Below, one piece after another: positions 1-8,669 of a stretch of 9,085 nucleotides of DNA (positions within the stretch are counted from its first letter, which is position 1; the number at the start of each line of letters is the position of its first letter). The DNA comes from JAJRXK01 sp964593155 (GTDB lineage Bacteria > Krumholzibacteriota > Krumholzibacteriia > JAJRXK01). The DNA lies in contig CAZQHE010000149.1 in assembly GCA_964593155.1 (NCBI GenBank), positions 1 through 9,085 on the forward strand. The letters are read 5' to 3'. Made by a program: the position numbers and the translations under genes. Below the pieces are notes generated by a model. That model saw only the letters and a list, made by a program, of their open reading frames with translations. It made no database searches and had not been told where the DNA came from.

Positions 1-571
1 TGGCCAGGGCCACGAGCACGATCAGGGCCCGCCCGCGCACGGGATGGCCGGATCTCCACACCCACCACGCTCCGACCGCGGTCACGAGCAGTCCGCTGGT
101 CTTGGCCCAGGGCGCGAGGCCCGCCAGCACTGCGGCCCACCACACGTGGCCGGGTCGTGCCGCCAGCACGAACCCGAGCACCAGAGCGAGCTGCAGGTCG
201 TCGGGGTGGAGGATCGAACCCGCGTAGGTCTGCCACGGACACAGTCCGACCAGGGCGACGGCGATCCAGCGATCGCGCCGTTCGAGTCCGCGCCGGCGCA
301 GCCATCGCTCGAACAGCACCAGCACCACCGCGCCCGCGACCAGCGGGACCCACCGCGCCTCGACCAGCAGGGGCAGGGGCCGGCCGAGGGCCAGCAGCAG
401 CTGGAGCAGCGGTGCGTAGCCGGGCTCGGGGTGGTGCGACCAGTAGACGTAGGTCGCCTCGTCGCGGCCCAGCCCGGGCAGCGTGAGCAACGGAAGTCGC
501 AGGGCGAGCAGTGCCGTCGCGAGAGCAGCCCACGCACCGACCCCGCGGAGTCCCTGGGCCGGTCGGGGCAC
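1..571 (-). CDS. GT-C membrane glycosyltransferase, ArnT/PMT (GT39)-like, N-terminal part only
   Basis: The gene runs off the left edge, so only about 190 N-terminal residues are visible. The protein is very hydrophobic. A first membrane segment (about residues 12-33) is followed by GRDEATYVYWSHHPEPGY (about 35-52). This matches the conserved first periplasmic loop of ArnT/PMT_2 enzymes, in which an Asp-Glu pair is followed by a YxxW and a GY motif. A second acidic site, HPDDLQLAL (about 122-130), sits where family members carry a catalytic-loop Asp. Further membrane segments lie at about 73-88, 103-118, 126-138 and 144-172. Family members transfer a sugar from a polyprenyl-phosphate carrier on the periplasmic face to lipid A, protein or another lipid. 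The acceptor here is unknown. I chose GTG at 571, three bases past the AttH stop. An in-frame TTG at 577 overlapping that stop is the alternative. No Shine-Dalgarno sequence is visible, so translational coupling is likely. Confidence 0.75.
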   Translation of the reverse strand, partial: MPRPAQGLRGVGAWAALATALLALRLPLLTLPGLGRDEATYVYWSHHPEPGYAPLLQLLLALGRPLPLLVEARWVPLVAGAVVLVLFERWLRRRGLERRDRWIAVALVGLCPWQTYAGSILHPDDLQLALVLGFVLAARPGHVWWAAVLAGLAPWAKTSGLLVTAVGAWWVWRSGHPVRGRALIVLVALA

Positions 572-573
572 GC

Positions 574-1674
574 TCAAGGGCGCGAGGACGCCGAGTCGGA
601 GTCGTAGCCGGTGAGCTCGACGTAGCCCTCGCCGGTGACGGCCTCGCCGTTCCACGTCCCTTCGTAGCGGCTCAGACCCTCCCAGTAGGCGAAGCCCACG
701 GTCTGCTCGGCGTGGACCTCCTGTTGGTCGAGCAGGGCGCGGACCTCCAGACGCGCGTCCTCGGCCGGGAAGGTGACCGTCCACTCGACCGGATAGGTGG
801 CGCCGGTCCACGGGCTCGTCCAGGTCCGGCCCGGGCTGAAGACGGCGCCCGCGGTGTCGAGCGGGCGAGCCGTGCCGTCGGCCTCGACGACCGTACCCAC
901 CGGGACGTCGACGGTGTCGCCGCGGCGCACGCGGAAGAACATGAGGTCGCGCCCGTCGGCCAGGCGCGCGCTGAACCAGTCCCACGAGAAGCCCTCGCGC
1001 GGCGAGTCACCGGTGAAGAACTCCTGGTCCATCCAGGTCATTCCCGACACCGGACGCGGATCGCCGTCGAGCACGAGGGTCCCCGAGGTCTGCAGACGAG
1101 GAATGCTGTAGTAGTAGCTGGCCTGCGACCGGTCGCTGGTCTTGTACGACAGACCGTCGTCGCCGTGCAGTACCGGCGGGCGCTGCATGCGCAGCTCGAG
1201 GTCGATGCCCAGCCCTTCCTGCCGCGCGCGCAGGTGGAAGGCGCCGTCGTCGCGCTGCTCGGCGACCCAGTCGCCCACCCACACGCGCATGCGCGTGGTG
1301 TCGGCACCAGCCATGCCGGCCGCGGCGCGCTGGGTGCGTTCGCGCAGGTGGAAACGCTCCCAGTCGACCTCGGTCACGGCGAAGTGCGCCAGGACGATGT
1401 CCTTCGCCCGCCACGCCGACTCGCTCTCGACCGCGCCCGGACGCAGCCCCACGCGGAAGAAGGTGAGCTCGTAGCCGAAGCGGTGGTCGTGCGAGTCGAC
1501 CAGGCTGCCGGTGAAGTACCACCACTCGGTGCCGAACCGGGGATGGGCGGCGTGGTCGCGGGGGAAGTCCCAGTTCCAGGGTCCCTCGGCCCGGCGGAAG
1601 TCGGGTGCCTCCGTCTGCGGCTGGGCCGACGCGAGGACGGGAGTCACGAGCAGGAGCAGGATCAGACCACGCAT
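574..1674 (-). CDS. AttH/CrtC-type secreted lipocalin-like protein (COG5621-like)
   Basis: The 366-residue protein opens with a clear signal peptide (MRGLILLLLVTPVLASA, cleavage likely after residue 17), so it should act in the periplasm or at the outer membrane. The mature part has the family hallmarks: TEWWYFTG near residue 49, SYYYSIPRLQTSGTL near 186, GMTWMDQEFF near 211, and a C-terminal segment near 330-357 with the YWEG and GEGYVELTGY elements. These belong to the two-lipocalin-domain fold shared by AttH and carotenoid 1,2-hydratase CrtC. The length is normal for the family. AttH proteins are often labelled predicted secreted hydrolases, but no enzymatic activity is established for the AttH branch. 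No carotenoid genes lie nearby, so CrtC activity is unlikely. The gene directly follows the permease, as in attEFGH-type operons. ATG at 1674 lies 7 bases after AGGAG. A GTG at 1677 is possible, but its spacing of 4 bases is short. Confidence 0.88.
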   Translation of the reverse strand: MRGLILLLLVTPVLASAQPQTEAPDFRRAEGPWNWDFPRDHAAHPRFGTEWWYFTGSLVDSHDHRFGYELTFFRVGLRPGAVESESAWRAKDIVLAHFAVTEVDWERFHLRERTQRAAAGMAGADTTRMRVWVGDWVAEQRDDGAFHLRARQEGLGIDLELRMQRPPVLHGDDGLSYKTSDRSQASYYYSIPRLQTSGTLVLDGDPRPVSGMTWMDQEFFTGDSPREGFSWDWFSARLADGRDLMFFRVRRGDTVDVPVGTVVEADGTARPLDTAGAVFSPGRTWTSPWTGATYPVEWTVTFPAEDARLEVRALLDQQEVHAEQTVGFAYWEGLSRYEGTWNGEAVTGEGYVELTGYDSDSASSRP

Positions 1675-1678
1675 CACG

Positions 1679-4233
1679 TCACTCCTCTCGTAGCGAAGCG
1701 GCCACGCTCATCTTCCGTCCGCGCACGATCGGGATCAACGTGGCCAGGCCGGCGGCGAGCAGGCTCCAGCCCAGGTTCAGCATCCACTCGCCCCAGGGTA
1801 CGTGGAAGGGGAGCATCCATCCGAAGCTGCGCAGGTTGATCACGCGCAGCAGGATCCAGGCGAGACCGCTGCCGCACAGCAGGGCGAACACCCAGGCCAG
1901 GGTGGCCAGCAGGACCGATTCGCCCAGCAGCAGGTTGCGAAGCTGCCGGCGGGTGAGCCCCAGGGCGCGCAGCGTGGCCAGCTCGCGCCGACGTTCCATG
2001 AGCATGGCCAGCAGCGCGGCCAGGATGCCGATCGCGGCGACGGCGATGCCGATCACCTCGAGGGCGTCGGCCACCGAGAAGGTGCGCGCGAAGACCTCGT
2101 CGGCCTGCCGGCGCAGGCTCTCGTTGCTGTTGATCTCGACGGCCCAGGTGTCGGCCAGGTCCAGTTTCAGGTCGTCGATGAAGGCGTCGGTGTCGACATC
2201 CTGCTCGAGGTACAGCGCGACCGAGTTCGGGTCGTGGTCGCCGAAGGTCAGCCTCCACGTTCGCTGGTCGAGCAGCACCACGCCGCGGTCGCTGGAGTAG
2301 TCCCGGTACACGCCGGCCACGGTGAGTTCCTCGGTCTGACCGCGCACTTCCATCTCGAAGGTGTCTCCGGGACGCAGCTCGGTCCGGCGCATGAGCGTTT
2401 CGCTGATCCCGGCCTGCCCGCTCTCGATGCGGTCGAGGAAGACGTCGACGTTCGGGCCCGCGATCAGCGTGGGTTCGGCACCGCGCCGGAACACGTCGAT
2501 GTCGACGCCGGCGGTGAACGTCTGCACGCCCTCGACCTCGGCCATGAGACCGCGGTAGGTGTCGACGGCCTCGACGCCCTCGCGATGGCGCAGCACGGCG
2601 ACCAGCGCGGGATCGAGCCGCGCCTGCAGACGGTCGACCTCGGCGGTGGCCGGGCCGATGTAGACGTCGGCGCGCACGGAGTCGGCGATCCAGTCCTTCA
2701 CTTCGGCGTGGAAGCTCGCGACCATGGTGCCCATGGCGATCGACATCGACAGCGCCACGGTGAGCGCGGCCAACGCCACGCCGGTGCGGCTGAGCGAGGC
2801 GCGGATGTTGCGCGCGGCCAGCGCGGCGACCTCGCCGCCGACGCGGGCCAGGACCGGCTGCAGGCGCTCGAGGACCATGCTTCCCAGCAGCGGAACGATC
2901 ACCGCGGCGCCCAGCGCCAGGCCGATGGCCGCGACGTAGCCGGGAAGCGGGCTGGAGCTCGGCCACAGGAGCCCCGCCACCGCGATCAGCCCCAGGGGCA
3001 CCGCCAGCCAGGGCATGCGGTACAGACGGCGGCGCGTCGTGGCCTCGACGTCTCCCCGCGAGGCGGTGTGCGCGGGCGGCGTCGACGCCGCCTCCGACGC
3101 CGGCCACAGCGCGGCGACGAGCGTGGCCAGCACTCCCACCACCACGGCCTTGATCAGCGTGGAGGGAACGAGTTCCAGCGTGTCGGCGCGCACGTAGCCG
3201 TACAGATCGCTCGCGGTCTGCGAGATCCCCTCGAGGGCGAAGCGACCAGCGCCGATGCCGAGCAGGATTCCCAGCGCGGTGCCGATGGCCGCGATCAGCG
3301 CGGCCTCGATCAACCACGCACCGAGGACCTCGCGCCGCGTCGCTCCCAGGCAGCGGACCACGCCCAGGTGGGGCCGACGGCGTAGCACCGCCAGCAGCAG
3401 TGCGTTGTAGATCAGGAACAGCGAGACGAACAGCGCCAGGTAGCTGAGTGCCCCCAGGTTCATGCGCAGCGCCGACAGCATGGTCTCGAGATAGCGCGCC
3501 GAGCCGCCCGGTTCCTCGATGCGCGTGCCCACCGGCAGCACGGCGCGGATGTCGGCGAGGGTCTCGCGAAGGTTCTCGTCGTCGACCACGAGGTCGATCC
3601 GGGTCACGTCGTCGCGGCCCGTCAGCTCCTGGGCCGTGGCCAGGTCGGCGAGCGCGAAGTTGTCGGGCACCTCGAGTCCGTCGATCTCGTCGGGCAGCGC
3701 GCCCAGGACGAAGGCCTCGCGCTGGAACGAGCCCACGGCCACGTCCAGGCGATCGCCGGCCTCGAGATCGTGGCGCTCGAGGAAGTCCTCGCTGATCAGC
3801 AGGGCTCCGGGCTCGCCCATGAGCCCGAAGAAGCGCTGGGTGGCTTCTTCGACGTCGAACTCGGTGTCGTCGAGTTCCAGGCCGAGGTCGCGCACGCCGG
3901 CTTCGCTCAGCGGGTCGATGCCGTACAGGCGCAGCGGTTCCTGGGCGAGCACGAAGGTCTCGAGCACCGGCGCCGCCGCTTCGACCTCGGGCAGGTACGA
4001 CAGCTCGACGGCAAGTTCGCCGCGCAGCCCCTCGCGGCCGGGCAGGACCTGGTGGGTGGCGCGGCCCTCGAGGCGTTCGACCGTTCGCCGGAAGCTGCTG
4101 ACGGTGCTGCCGCTGCCCAGGTCGATGGCGATGATGGCGGCCACGCCCAGGGCGATGCCCAGGGCCGGGAGCAGCGCCTGCGTCGGGTGCTTCTCCCAGA
4201 ACGGCAGGTGGACCAACCGCAGCAGGCGGAACA

Positions 4234-4234
<1 letters not shown>
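1679..4234 (-). CDS. ABC transporter permease, two-module FtsX/MacB (YbbP-like) type
   Basis: The 851-residue inner-membrane protein has a duplicated architecture. TM1 is at about 21-40, followed by a large periplasmic domain (about 45-255) and an FtsX core with three membrane segments (about 260-285, 305-330, 357-378). Two central segments follow (about 408-424 and 431-455). A second module then has a TM at about 483-505, a periplasmic domain (about 508-718) and three final segments (about 723-746, 768-798, 818-836). Both modules carry the cytoplasmic coupling motif after the second helix of the module: LGVVRCLGATRREVLGAW (290-307) and ELATLRALGLTRRQLRNLLL (751-770). Ten predicted helices with two periplasmic domains match the YbbP-like group of mechanotransmitting ABC systems. 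Those act on periplasmic or membrane-embedded substrates rather than through a classical channel. Its ATG overlaps the stop of the ATPase gene by one base (TGATG), so the two are coupled. It may represent AttF and AttG fused in one chain, which is an inference. The substrate is unknown. Confidence 0.93.
1682..1686 (-). promoter_or_regulatory. Ribosome binding site of the AttH-like gene
   Basis: The minus strand reads AGGAG here, inside the last codons and stop of the permease gene. It is 7 bases from ATG at 1674 and 4 bases from GTG at 1677, and this favours the ATG as the start. Confidence 0.7.
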
Positions 4235-5286
<1,052 letters not shown>

Positions 5287-5291
5287 GTCCG

Positions 5292-5298
5292 CTCCCTT
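5292..5298 (-). promoter_or_regulatory. Ribosome binding site of the ABC ATPase gene
   Basis: The minus strand reads AAGGGAG, 5 bases before ATG at 5286. Upstream at 5317-5327 lie two overlapping CTCCC copies that could pair with the GGGAG core (5292-5296). Whether such a hairpin forms is not known. Confidence 0.7.
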
Positions 5299-5343
5299 CC
5301 GCCGACACCATAGGCCGGGAGGGAGGGTTCGCCCAGCCCCGAC

Positions 5344-6651
5344 TCACCGTGGGAGATCTTCGCGGAGCGCCTCGGCCTGGATGCGGGTCTCGGCGCGCGC
5401 GCCGTAGATCTCGTACTTCGTGTCGAGCTTCTGGGTGATGAAGCCCGAGAGCACCACGAACAGGGCCGGCACCAGCAGTGGCAGGAAACTGCGCCAACGC
5501 CGCCGGTGCAGGAGGTCCATCGACAGGGCCGTCCCCGCCGCCATGATGAACACGAAGCCCACCGACACCTGGTACAGGTAGCGGATGTTGAGCCAGTCGT
5601 CCGGGAACTGGATCGCGCAGTACGGCAGCACGCTGATCAGCGTCCACGCCAGGAAGAAGCGGATCGTGCGGTTGCCGAACACGAAGCCGAAGATGCCGTA
5701 GCTGACGATCGCCCAGCCGATCAGCACGCGCAGGACCGGCGCGATCGAGTACACCAGCTGTACGAGGGGATGACCCCGTTCCACCAGCTGGCTCACGTGG
5801 ATCGGGAAGAACATGTGGATCAGGTAGGCGATCATGTTCTTCACGAAGTTCAGGCTGAATTCCAGGGGGTCCTGCCCCGCGGCTGTCCACGTGAAGTCGA
5901 TCACCCCGGTCAGCTGCCGCGCGATCGAGAACGCGGCCGCGCCCAGCACCAGGACGAGCAGGTGTGGCTCGAGGATCTTGCGATTGCCCCCGCGCTCGCC
6001 ACGGAAGAAGAACTTGTAGGCCAGCAGCCCTCCCACCAGGGCGAAGGTGGTCGGCCGCGCGAAGCTCACCAGCAGGAACAGAACGAGGATGGCCGCGTAG
6101 CGCAGGCTGAACATGCGTCCGCCACCGAAGAGATCGTTGCGGATGTACAGGTTCACGATCAGCAGGTACAGCGTCGCGATCAGCAGGTTCTCGGCACCGG
6201 CCACGAAGAGCACGGCTTTGCCGTAGCTACCGACCCCCAAGGCGAAGAGCACTCCCGACAGCACGGCGATGCGCCGGTCGTAGAGGAGCGCGGTGACCAG
6301 CCAGTAGACGAGGAATGCATTGATCCCGTGCAGCAGGAGATTGGTCGCGTACCAACCGGCGGGGTCGGTGCCGAAGAGCCGGTACTCGATCCAGAACAGT
6401 GCGAGCGGGACGGGGTGGTGGCGTTCGACGGCGTCGTTGCGCAGCAGGACCGAGGGGTCGGAATCGATCTCGTGCGCGGTACGGACCACCTCGAAGTCCT
6501 CGGCGTGCCAGAAGGGATTGTCGAGAGCCTTCCCGTAGAACGCGAACGACAGGGCCACGGTCATGAACAGGATCGCGATGTTCCAAGACCAGCGGACACG
6601 CGCCGGGGCGAGATCCGCGGGCAGCGACGTCGGGTCGGTCATCGTGGTCAC
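5344..6651 (-). CDS. Polytopic membrane protein, probable GT-C glycosyltransferase (TMTC/PMT-like)
   Basis: The 435-residue inner-membrane protein has roughly ten hydrophobic segments, the first at about 24-40. An acidic pair in the first external loop (HAEDFEVV, about 49-56) matches the position of the metal or catalytic acidic residues of GT-C enzymes. HHPVPLALFWIEYRLFGTDP (78-97), followed by NLLLHGINAFLVYWL (104-118), resembles the HPV...LLFG...NLLLHALNALLL pattern of TMTC-like and related PMT proteins. FVAGAENLLIATLYLL (149-164) corresponds to the GRADLLAALF stretch, and IRYLYQVSVGF (356-366) to the ERYLYLPS..GF motif. It probably uses a polyprenyl-phosphate sugar donor, and the acceptor is unknown. 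No TPR domain is present. I chose GTG at 6651 because GGAGGGA lies 9 bases upstream and the start overlaps the methyltransferase stop (GTGA). The ATG at 6642 has no Shine-Dalgarno at a usable distance. The assignment rests on short motifs, so membrane protein is certain and GT-C is likely. Confidence 0.7.
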   Translation of the reverse strand: MTTMTDPTSLPADLAPARVRWSWNIAILFMTVALSFAFYGKALDNPFWHAEDFEVVRTAHEIDSDPSVLLRNDAVERHHPVPLALFWIEYRLFGTDPAGWYATNLLLHGINAFLVYWLVTALLYDRRIAVLSGVLFALGVGSYGKAVLFVAGAENLLIATLYLLIVNLYIRNDLFGGGRMFSLRYAAILVLFLLVSFARPTTFALVGGLLAYKFFFRGERGGNRKILEPHLLVLVLGAAAFSIARQLTGVIDFTWTAAGQDPLEFSLNFVKNMIAYLIHMFFPIHVSQLVERGHPLVQLVYSIAPVLRVLIGWAIVSYGIFGFVFGNRTIRFFLAWTLISVLPYCAIQFPDDWLNIRYLYQVSVGFVFIMAAGTALSMDLLHRRRWRSFLPLLVPALFVVLSGFITQKLDTKYEIYGARAETRIQAEALREDLPR

Positions 6652-7604
6652 GCCACGGGCTCCCTCCAGCTGCGTTCACCTCGGCGCGAGGCGCACAGCA
6701 CGATGCTCATCCAGGCCAGTTGCTCGAGGTCGCCCCGATAGCGCGGGTCGAGCCTGGGTGCGACCTGCCGCACGTAGTCGTTGTCGAGCACACGGCGCGG
6801 GTACACCCGTAGATCGTACCAGCCCGCGCGCTCGAGGTGCGCGAGATAGTCGTCGGGCCGCACACGATTGGGAATCCCGGAGAATCCCAGGGAACGATAG
6901 AGCTGGCGGCTGTAGCGGTAGATGTTCAGTGGATCGTGGTCCCGGATCCAGCGGGTGTGCGTCTGCAGGTCGATCTCGGCGACGAGGTGCGCGCGGTCGG
7001 TCACCGCGTGACTCAATTGCTCGAAGCTGGTCTCCACCCGCGAGAGGTGTTCGAACGCCGAGTGGCTGACCACTAGATCATAGCGGTCGCTCGGGAGCGT
7101 GCTCAGGTCGAAGCCCTCGATCACGTGGTACTGCAGGGGCCCGTCGGGGGCCGCGGCCTCGAAGGCATCGACGGCGTCGTACAGTCGTTCCAGCAGCTCC
7201 ACGTCCTGTCCGGCGATGCCCGCCGCCAGCGCCCGGTGCAATTCTCCGGCCCTTCGTCGTCGGATCAGGCGATGGGCGTCGACGGCGGTGTAGCTCTCCG
7301 CGCCGGCGGCGAGCCAGAGCAGGCCGGTGCCCAGGTCCGGCCCCGGCCCGATCTCCAGCACCGCGTGGCCGGGCAGGACGGGGTCGCGCTGGAGGTAGTC
7401 GCGCAGGTGTCCCATCCAGTTCTCGAAGACCTCGCGGTCGTAGTGCAGCGCGTCGGCGGCGTCCGCCGCGGAACCCGGCCGCGGATTCCGGTAGCCCAGG
7501 ACCCGATGACGCACCGAGTTCAACGCCAGGATCACCAGACCGGCGGCGTGGTGCAGCCGGTTGTGGACCGGCGGTGGGCTCAGTGTCTGGACGTCGCGGA
7601 TCAT
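6648..7604 (-). CDS. Class I SAM-dependent methyltransferase
   Basis: The 318-residue protein has a Rossmann-fold methyltransferase core. Motif I is AVLEIGPGPDLGTG (81-94), the acidic residue that binds the SAM ribose is in TAVDAH (106-111), and a post-II segment YDLVVSHSAFEHL (175-187) ends strand 4. The C-terminal part, with EIDLQTHTRW (210-219), DPLNIYRYS (224-232) and PNRVRPDDYLAHLERAGW (245-262), resembles methyltransferases found in polysaccharide and surface-glycan clusters. The substrate cannot be read from the sequence. About 75 residues precede motif I. It is the first gene of the minus-strand cluster and overlaps the GT-C-like gene by four bases, so it may modify the same product. 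I start it at ATG 7604 (MIRDVQTLSP), where the protein begins to look conserved. An open frame extends to 7676, but those extra residues are Pro/Ser/Arg-rich and not convincing. No Shine-Dalgarno precedes 7604. Confidence 0.82.
   Translation of the reverse strand: MIRDVQTLSPPPVHNRLHHAAGLVILALNSVRHRVLGYRNPRPGSAADAADALHYDREVFENWMGHLRDYLQRDPVLPGHAVLEIGPGPDLGTGLLWLAAGAESYTAVDAHRLIRRRRAGELHRALAAGIAGQDVELLERLYDAVDAFEAAAPDGPLQYHVIEGFDLSTLPSDRYDLVVSHSAFEHLSRVETSFEQLSHAVTDRAHLVAEIDLQTHTRWIRDHDPLNIYRYSRQLYRSLGFSGIPNRVRPDDYLAHLERAGWYDLRVYPRRVLDNDYVRQVAPRLDPRYRGDLEQLAWMSIVLCASRRGERSWREPVA
6661..6667 (-). promoter_or_regulatory. Ribosome binding site deciding the GTG start of the GT-C-like gene
   Basis: The minus strand reads GGAGGGA within the codons for the final residues of the methyltransferase. 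It is 9 bases from GTG at 6651 but 18 bases from ATG at 6642, which favours the GTG and a GTGA overlap with the upstream stop codon. Confidence 0.65.
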
Positions 7605-7761
7605 GGGTCGGGCGCGCGATGGTGGGCTCGGAGAACAGGCGGTCAAGCGTACACCAGCCGGTGACCCCGTTGCCACCCGCAGCCTCGGTCCCGCGCATGG
7701 CGGGCCGCGGTCCGGAAGGCTACGCTACTGCCGTCCAGACACTCCCCGCTCCGGGCCGTCG
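7605..7761. promoter_or_regulatory. Divergent intergenic region between the methyltransferase cluster and ubiE
   Basis: About 157 bases separate the two divergent starts, so promoters for both directions should lie here. Each strand has a TACGCT hexamer fitting a loose TAnnnT -10 element: minus strand at 7651-7646 and plus strand at 7721-7726. Each is about 35 bases ahead of its ATG. Neither has a good -35 match, and neither gene shows a Shine-Dalgarno sequence. The region is inferred from gene orientation. The exact elements are weak candidates. Confidence 0.4.
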
Positions 7762-8532
7762 ATGACCGACCCCACCTCGCGCAACACCACCGGCCAGCAG
7801 GCCGAGGTCCACGACCGGCAGATCCGCGACATGTTCGCCGGCATCGCCGGAGTGTACGACCGCATGAACGGCCTGCTCAGTCTGGGCCTCGACGCCCGGT
7901 GGCGCGAGCGTCTGGTGCGGGCGATCGATCCCGGCGCCCGCGACGTCCTCGACACCTGCACCGGGACCGGCGAACTCGTCCTGACCGCCGCGCGCATGGG
8001 CCGCGGCGCGCGCCACGTGGCCAGCGACTTCTGCGTGCCCATGCTCGAGGCCGGAGTCGCCGACAACGGCCTGGCCCGGACGGCGCGCGTCCTCGCCGCC
8101 GACACCCAGCGCCTGCCCTTCGCCGATGAGTCCTTCGACGCCGTCATGGTGGCCTTCGGTCTGCGGAATCTCGGCTCGCTCGAGCGGGGCCTGGGCGACA
8201 TCGCCCGCGTGCTCCGGCCCGGCGGGCAGTTGCTGGTGCTCGAGTTCTTCCGTGTGCGCCGGGCGTGGATGGAAGCACCCGTGTCCTTCTATCTGTCCCG
8301 GGTCGTGCCGCTGCTGGGTCGCATCGTCGGCGGAGCTCCCGATGCGTACACCTACCTGCCGACATCGATGGGTAGATTCGTCACCGTAGCCGAATTCCAG
8401 GAAAGCCTGGTCGCGGCGGGGTTCGAGTCGGGCGCTCTGGTCCGCTCGCAGACATTCGGGATCGCGCACCTGGTCGTGGCGCGGAAGGCTTCGGGCCCTG
8501 GTCGTCCGGCGGGCGGTTCGGCGTCGAGGTGA
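7762..8532 (+). CDS. ubiE: Demethylmenaquinone / 2-polyprenyl-6-methoxy-benzoquinol methyltransferase (UbiE/MenG family)
   Basis: The 256-residue cytoplasmic enzyme performs SAM-dependent C-methylation of the quinone ring late in menaquinone and/or ubiquinone synthesis. The first family signature is FAGIAGVYDRMNGLLSLG with DARW (26-47), where Asp replaces the more usual His. Motif I is VLDTCTGTGEL (62-72), an acidic residue follows at SDF (88-90), and LPFADESFDAVMVAFGLRNL (118-137) leads into the second signature ending in RPGGQLLVLEF (152-162). YTYLPTS (196-202) is the usual YxYLxxS element. Length and order of motifs are normal. The sequence does not tell whether the substrate is a naphthoquinol or a benzoquinol, so menG is an equally valid name, and no other quinone gene is in view. 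ATG at 7762 is chosen because the family signature begins about 25 residues later. The in-frame sequence upstream is Arg/Pro-rich non-family sequence. No Shine-Dalgarno is visible. Confidence 0.92.
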   Translation: MTDPTSRNTTGQQAEVHDRQIRDMFAGIAGVYDRMNGLLSLGLDARWRERLVRAIDPGARDVLDTCTGTGELVLTAARMGRGARHVASDFCVPMLEAGVADNGLARTARVLAADTQRLPFADESFDAVMVAFGLRNLGSLERGLGDIARVLRPGGQLLVLEFFRVRRAWMEAPVSFYLSRVVPLLGRIVGGAPDAYTYLPTSMGRFVTVAEFQESLVAAGFESGALVRSQTFGIAHLVVARKASGPGRPAGGSASR

Positions 8533-8550
8533 CGTTTCCCTGACGTTCTG

Positions 8551-8582
8551 TTGACACGCAGCCCGCCGGATTCGCGTATATT
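8551..8582 (+). promoter_or_regulatory. Sigma-70-like promoter candidate for the repeat-protein gene
   Basis: A perfect TTGACA (8551-8556) and a near-perfect TATATT (8577-8582) lie upstream of the repeat-protein gene in an otherwise GC-rich region. The spacer is 20 bases, longer than the usual 16-18, so the -35 contribution is uncertain. Transcription from this -10 would start near 8589 and give a leader of about 80 bases. Confidence 0.55.
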
Positions 8583-8593
8583 CATCCGCGTGC

Positions 8594-8611
8594 ATGATGC
8601 ATCTGCATCAT
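8594..8611. promoter_or_regulatory. 18-bp inverted repeat just downstream of the promoter, operator candidate
   Basis: ATGATGCA-TC-TGCATCAT has perfect 8-base arms around a 2-base centre. It would lie at roughly +5 to +22 relative to the predicted transcription start, a typical repressor position. The pentamer TGCAT also recurs at 8591, 8598 and 8604. The centre is too short for a normal RNA loop without opening base pairs, so a DNA-binding dimer site is the more natural reading. The binding protein is unknown. Confidence 0.45.
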
Positions 8612-8628
8612 CCCCTGGTTCGATTTCG

Positions 8629-8638
8629 ATGACGTCAT
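8629..8638. promoter_or_regulatory. Perfect 10-bp palindrome ATGACGTCAT in the leader
   Basis: This self-complementary site sits 31 bases before the start codon of the repeat-protein gene and 17 bases after the 18-bp dyad. It also contains ATG-ACG-TCA followed by TGA, a three-codon mini-ORF that may be incidental. Function is not established. Confidence 0.3.
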
Positions 8639-8652
8639 GAGATCCCCCGCCC

Positions 8653-8658
8653 GGAAGG
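8653..8658 (+). promoter_or_regulatory. Ribosome binding site of the repeat-protein gene
   Basis: GGAAGG lies 11 bases before ATG at 8670. It is 20 bases from the second in-frame ATG at 8679, which supports 8670 as the start. Confidence 0.55.
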
Positions 8659-8669
8659 TTCGATCGACC

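Noticed and set aside
574..1674. Carotenoid 1,2-hydratase (CrtC) function for the lipocalin-like gene
   Set aside because: The fold is shared, but the neighbouring ABC ATPase and permease are those of AttH systems and no carotenoid biosynthesis gene is in the window.
511..1839. A 442-codon plus-strand open frame across the AttH-like gene
   Set aside because: It is an antisense frame kept open by high GC. Its translation is Arg/Gly/Ala-rich with no recognisable motif, while the minus strand encodes a full AttH protein with signal peptide.
7605..7676. An N-terminal extension of the methyltransferase to a GTG or ATG further upstream
   Set aside because: The extra 24 residues are Pro/Ser/Arg-rich, precede the conserved-looking start, and would overlap the likely promoter region.
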